From: Euperipatoides rowelli
Lineage: Eukaryota > Onychophora > Udeonychophora > Euonychophora > Peripatopsidae
Strand: one strand, 5' to 3'
DNA length: 10,754 bases
Assembly: GCA_003024985.2 (NCBI GenBank)
Contig: PXIH01S0011168.1
Every line of letters starts with the position of its first letter. Position 1 is the first letter of the stretch. Below are positions 7,451-10,754 of the stretch, one piece after another. A program made the translations under genes and the position numbers. The notes under the pieces are model-generated. The model was given only the letters and a program-made list of their open reading frames with translations, did no database searches and was not told the origin of the DNA.

Positions 7451-7801
7451 CCAATTAAGTTGAAATTTGAAATTGGTGTTACCGTAGAAGTCTAGAATAT
7501 GTATATAAATGGTCAAGGTCCTAGGTGATCACATGGGGGTTCTAGGGCCCCCCCCCAAAAGCTGAATTTTTTAAAATGCTCTGATTAAGTTCAAATTTGA
7601 AATTTGTGTTACCCTAGAGGCCTAGAAATCACATGTGAGCGCTAGGTTTTGGGGGGGGGGGGAAATTGAATACCGTCATTTTAGACAATGAAAATAGACT
7701 TGCCCCTTTTTTGGGGGGATGGGGGGGGGGGGAGCAAATAACATGGGAGTGTTTACCATAGTTCCAAACATGCCACAAAATTCTGGGCCCCCAAAAAAAA
7801 T
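7451..7801 (+). repeat. Tandem units ending in long G or C runs
   Basis: Two units of about 85-110 bp share ATTAAGTT-AAATTTGAAATT and GTGTTACC-TAGA, then CTAGAA, starting near 7454 and 7584 (offset 130). They end in C9 (7548-7556) and G12 (7651-7662). A possible third, more diverged stretch contains G6 and G12 (7713-7732) and C5 followed by A8 (7788-7800). The ends are variously C-rich then A-rich, or T-rich then G-rich. The unit family is not recognised. Exact run lengths may be unreliable. Confidence 0.6.
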
Positions 7802-7844
7802 CACTGTCGATTTCGACGGGTTTCGACTAGTATCCCTTAAGAGC

Positions 7845-7861
7845 AATAATAATAATAATAA
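7845..7861 (+). repeat. (AAT)n microsatellite
   Basis: Five to six AAT units sit at the right end of the insertion at 7371-7861. They may be its tail, or an expansion of the AAT-rich target sequence. Confidence 0.8.
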
Positions 7862-8234
7862 CAGATCACTGTATTTGTAGTTTCTACATTAATAGGATAA
7901 TACAGTAATATTTCAATGATTAAAAACAATAGTCTGCTACCTACAATAATATTTTATTTATTTCATTCATATATTTCCAAATTACATTTTTATTTATTGA
8001 ATCTGTAGTGCTTTTTAAAAGGTTCTGTATTTTTGCAATCTAATTTTTGTGTGTAAATAGTCTATTGCAGGATTTCTTTTACAATTTATTTTCTGTTTTG
8101 TTATTCTCAGTAATATTTCATTTGATTATTAACTTACTTGGCAATTTTTAAAAGTATTTTTAAGAACTATATTTATTTAGTAATAATCCCAAACCTAAAA
8201 CAATCTGTTTGTCGACTGGTCATTATCGCTAATA

Positions 8235-8273
8235 AAACAGTCGAGTTAATAAAATTCTGTTTAAACAGTCGAG
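8235..8273 (+). repeat. 11-bp direct repeat, 28-bp period
   Basis: AAACAGTCGAG occurs at 8235-8245 and 8263-8273 in the spacer of the long inverted repeat. A related GTCGACTGG is at 8212-8220. The function is unknown. The 77-codon frame at 8138-8371, which contains these repeats, starts on TTG and has no recognisable domain. Confidence 0.5.
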
Positions 8274-9171
8274 CTTTTGTAGCTTCTGAACTACGCAAAC
8301 TTGGTAATATACAGCAGAAAATAAAAGAAAAATTGCTGTCGTTTTGTTTTCTTAAAACTGTTTTTCAATAAAATTTATCACATTTGTATACTTTTTTTTT
8401 TAAAAAAAAATGTGTCATGTTCGCTCTGTGACTTATAGAATCGCCAATATGCTAAAAACTGCATTAATTAAATGTATTGAATCTTTTAAAAGAACTACAA
8501 TTCAATAAGTAATAACAATGAAATAAATAACACATTACGATTATAGTTTGCTTTTTAATCATTGAAACATTACTGTAATATCCCGTTAATGTAGACTAAA
8601 AATACAATATGTTATTATTACTAAGGAATATTTTTTCCTTATCGCATTGTAAAAATGCATTTCTAATGCCGTCTGCTTCAGCCAATCTCCGGGGTCATGC
8701 ATGCTAGGACATTATTCCGCTTGTAATTATGGGAAATTAAAAGCAACTACGCCGTCATCCTGACCGTAAAAATCATTTTGGATTGTTTGAAATGGCTTAA
8801 TAAAGTTCTATTAGCTTAATTATTTGAAGGAATGAGAAGAAATAATGAATTAAAGATGACTTTTAAGTAAAAATAAAACAATTTAACTTTTGTTAAAATT
8901 AGCACTGATAACACACTTTAAATAAAACTAGAAGAGTAAAATGCCACAATGTACTATATAATGAAAATAAAGTCCCTGACTGACAGAAAATCTTAGGCCA
9001 TGACAGAGGTGGACGGTAGCCTACATACTGCACATTATTCATTAGAATTAACTTTTGCCAAATCCAACTATAAAATAATAAGTAAATACACCCTTAATAA
9101 TAAATACCGTAAATAAAAATAGCGTTGGGAATAGTGAAATTTATTTCCAAGCAAATAAGATAATTAAGCCT

Positions 9172-9271
9172 ATATGTGCAACATTTTTTTAATATTAAGA
9201 ATGTGCACATATGCAAATAAAACAGTATGAATAAATTAGCATTATGATTAATTTGCATGATTGTTTTATGC
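9172..9271. repeat. Two adjacent imperfect hairpins
   Basis: ATATGTGCAACATT (9172-9185) pairs with AATGTGCACATAT (9200-9212) with one bulged base. Directly after, GCAAATAAAACAGT (9213-9226) pairs imperfectly with the stretch ending GATTGTTTTATGC (9259-9271). They lie just outside the right end of the long inverted repeat and may be part of the same or another decayed element. Confidence 0.45.
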
Positions 9272-10754
9272 ATTGTTTACACCCTACATTTACTATTGGA
9301 AATGAGAAAAGCTGTGTTATAAGAGTAAGAATACCTAAACAAACAAAAAAAAAACAGTATTTCCCTCACACATAAACTATTGATAAATACAAACAAAATA
9401 CAAATTTGTTATATACTGTACTGTATAATTTTGTTAGCTTTCATCAGTTTACTCTGGAATCATTTTAACCATCTGATTTTATTTTTCAAAAATGTATAGT
9501 TTTACATAAATTGGACATTTGATTAGCAAAATATAATAGTTTAAAGTATTCACAGAATTAAAAAATTGCCCTTCTCCCCCCCCCCCCAAAAAAAAAAATG
9601 TTTTTTTTTTTTTTTTTTTCAAATTAATTATTTTTTATAATTAATCAGTTGTCCCAGCCTTAATTATAATTATGAAATAAGCCAACATTTTATATGCTTA
9701 AATTTAGATAGAAAGGTAAATTTATTTAAATGGATTTAATTTACATATTTATGGAATAACATAAATTTAGCATTAGTAGCACTCTTCAAATTACACCTTC
9801 ATTTGTTTAATGTTGTTACTGTAAGAGAGGTGCCATCTTCATCGGTTCATGCACAAACATTTCCATAGTGTGAGACATATGAAATCATTTCTTTCATTCA
9901 TTTTATTTTAAATTAAAAAAAAAACTGCTTATTTTAGAATAAAAATAGTCAAGAAAATTATAAGATGTCAAAATTGTCAGAACTCTTTACAGCACTAGAG
10001 CTCATAATACACTGTTTTATTATTAAAAATTAATATAAATTAGACTCCTAGAAACAACTGAATGCAATCGTGAGTTTATTTGCGATTAAAAAATTCAACC
10101 CCAACATTTTTAATTAAGTTTTGTATTTAATACAAATATTTTACTAAAACTAATCCTAATTTATAATAAAACTTTGATTTTCTTATTTTTAACATTAATT
10201 TAGTCACGGGGAATCAACAGTTTATGCCGGTCAGGTAATAACCTATAAAACTAGCTTAAAGGGATAATTATTATAATATTACTGCTTATAGGCTATATGT
10301 ATTTTTATGTAACTAATTTTCTTTGTTTTATGATGTAATATTTGCATTGAAATATAAAATTGAAGGTAAGAAAGGGATCTAAAAATTTATTGATAAACAT
10401 TTTAACGAGTTGGTAAAAGTATGAAATTATTCAAATTTGCACTGTGCATGATTAAAATTTTATGTACAAAATGATAAAAATTAACTTTCTGTATTTTTAT
10501 TAACATCATTTTTACATCATAAAATAATTAATTAAATACTATCTAAATAATAAAATGGTGAATGTAATCAGTGTACATTAACAATCCGTGCCCGCCCGCA
10601 CTGTAGAATAACACATCATGTGACAAAATGTCATTAAGCTAATTGAAATAAAGGGATACCAATGGGTACCCAGGTACTTCTTTCCAAAATGATTCCGTGT
10701 GGCCATTTTTTAAAAACCAACTACTTTTTATTAAAAAAAAAAAAAATTCTGAAA
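9272..10754. other. AT-rich stretch without recognisable gene
   Basis: No gene, RNA or transposon end is recognised. The stretch holds homopolymers (see 9576-9619) and only short chance frames. A small GC-rich patch at about 10586-10600 (GTGCCCGCCCGCACTG) and a 10-bp palindrome TGGGTACCCA at 10663-10672 stand out by composition only. Confidence 0.5.
9576..9619 (+). repeat. C12-A11-TG-T19 homopolymer block
   Basis: Twelve C, eleven A, TG, then nineteen T follow each other. The A and T runs could pair as a hairpin. Lengths are likely inaccurate in any assembly. Confidence 0.85.

Larger units (their letters stand above)
7371..7861 (+). mobile_element. Insertion with (AAT)n tail inside the left arm
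   Basis: The left arm matches the right arm up to AGTAATAATA (7361-7370) and resumes at AATAATAAC (about 7854-7862). The right arm has a single uninterrupted GTTATTATTACT (8611-8622) at this point. About 490 bp is therefore inserted. Its right end is (AAT)n, and AATAATA appears on both sides, which fits a target duplication or tail. Simple-repeat 3' tails are typical of some non-LTR retrotransposons and their non-autonomous derivatives, but no reverse-transcriptase sequence or tRNA-like head is visible, so the class is inferred. The 68-codon minus frame at 7310-7516 crosses the insertion boundary and is rejected as a gene. Confidence 0.55.
6981..8999. mobile_element. Ancient long inverted repeat (foldback-like element)
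   Basis: Two collinear arms face each other. The left arm is 6981-7370 continuing at 7862-8028, and the right arm is 8479-8999. Anchors from outside in: GGCTAGATTTTC (6981-6992) against the complement of 8987-8999; TGCTAATTTTAACA (7098-7111) exactly against 8891-8904; CTTAAAAGTCAT (7134-7145) exactly against 8856-8867; AACTTTATTAAGC (7191-7203) exactly against 8795-8807; CCATAATTAC (7262-7271) against 8723-8732; a 37-bp block at 7315-7351 against 8656-8692 with five mismatches; and an AATCATTGAAA-type block around 7880-7925 against 8553-8605. Arms differ by an estimated 20-30%, so the structure is old. The spacer (8029-8478) encodes no recognisable transposase. It fits a non-autonomous transposon with long terminal inverted repeats or an inverted duplication. 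I found no clear target-site duplication. Confidence 0.8.

Noticed and set aside
7310-7516. 68-codon minus-strand frame
   Set aside because: It crosses the boundary between the inverted-repeat arm and the later insertion, so it cannot be an ancestral gene.
8138-8371. 77-codon plus-strand frame in the spacer of the inverted repeat
   Set aside because: It starts on TTG, contains short direct repeats, and shows no transposase or other domain. It is the only sizeable frame in the spacer, so a remnant cannot be fully excluded.
1-10754. tRNA, rRNA, snRNA, CRISPR or bacterial operon signals
   Set aside because: No tRNA B-box with cloverleaf, no conserved rRNA or snRNA motif, no regular direct-repeat/spacer array, and no gene-dense organisation were seen.

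Overview
This window looks like non-coding nuclear DNA from an AT-rich invertebrate-type animal genome. The basis is the very low GC, many long A/T homopolymers, no bacterial-type gene spacing, a decayed non-LTR (LINE) reverse-transcriptase tail, a possible hAT-type end, and several layers of old inverted and dispersed repeats. The species cannot be named from the sequence. I see no intact protein-coding gene, rRNA, tRNA or CRISPR array. All open frames are short, as expected by chance in AT-rich DNA or as parts of broken elements.

Layout. 57-227 is a more GC-balanced block open on both strands (possible exon). 330-473 and 5783-5877 are two decayed copies of a segment encoding a P-Y-x-F-E-P-like acidic peptide. 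Each is followed by a second shared segment (1684-1749 and 5941-6005), about 1.3 kb away in the first copy but only 90 bp away in the second. 1244-1290 resembles a hAT transposon terminus. 2011-2119 holds two strong hairpins. 2337-2621 (minus) is the C-terminal end of a LINE reverse transcriptase protein. 2841-3545 is a decayed array of about 66-bp units with a GC-rich core in an AT-rich background, including two inverted units. 3546-5782 is mostly featureless AT-rich DNA, with one polypurine tract and one weak candidate terminal exon (4525-4625). 6647-6805 is a 52-codon ORF whose product would carry a signal-peptide-like segment and four cysteines.

The most striking structure is an ancient long inverted repeat spanning about 6981-8999. 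Its two collinear arms are roughly 0.5 kb each and surround a spacer of about 450 bp. The left arm is interrupted by an insertion of about 490 bp (7371-7861) that ends in an (AAT)n tail and carries tandem units with long G or C runs. The right arm preserves the uninterrupted site. Beyond 9272 only AT-rich sequence and homopolymers are seen.

No genes work together here. The window reads as layered transposon and repeat decay, possibly with one or two weak exons of an unseen gene.
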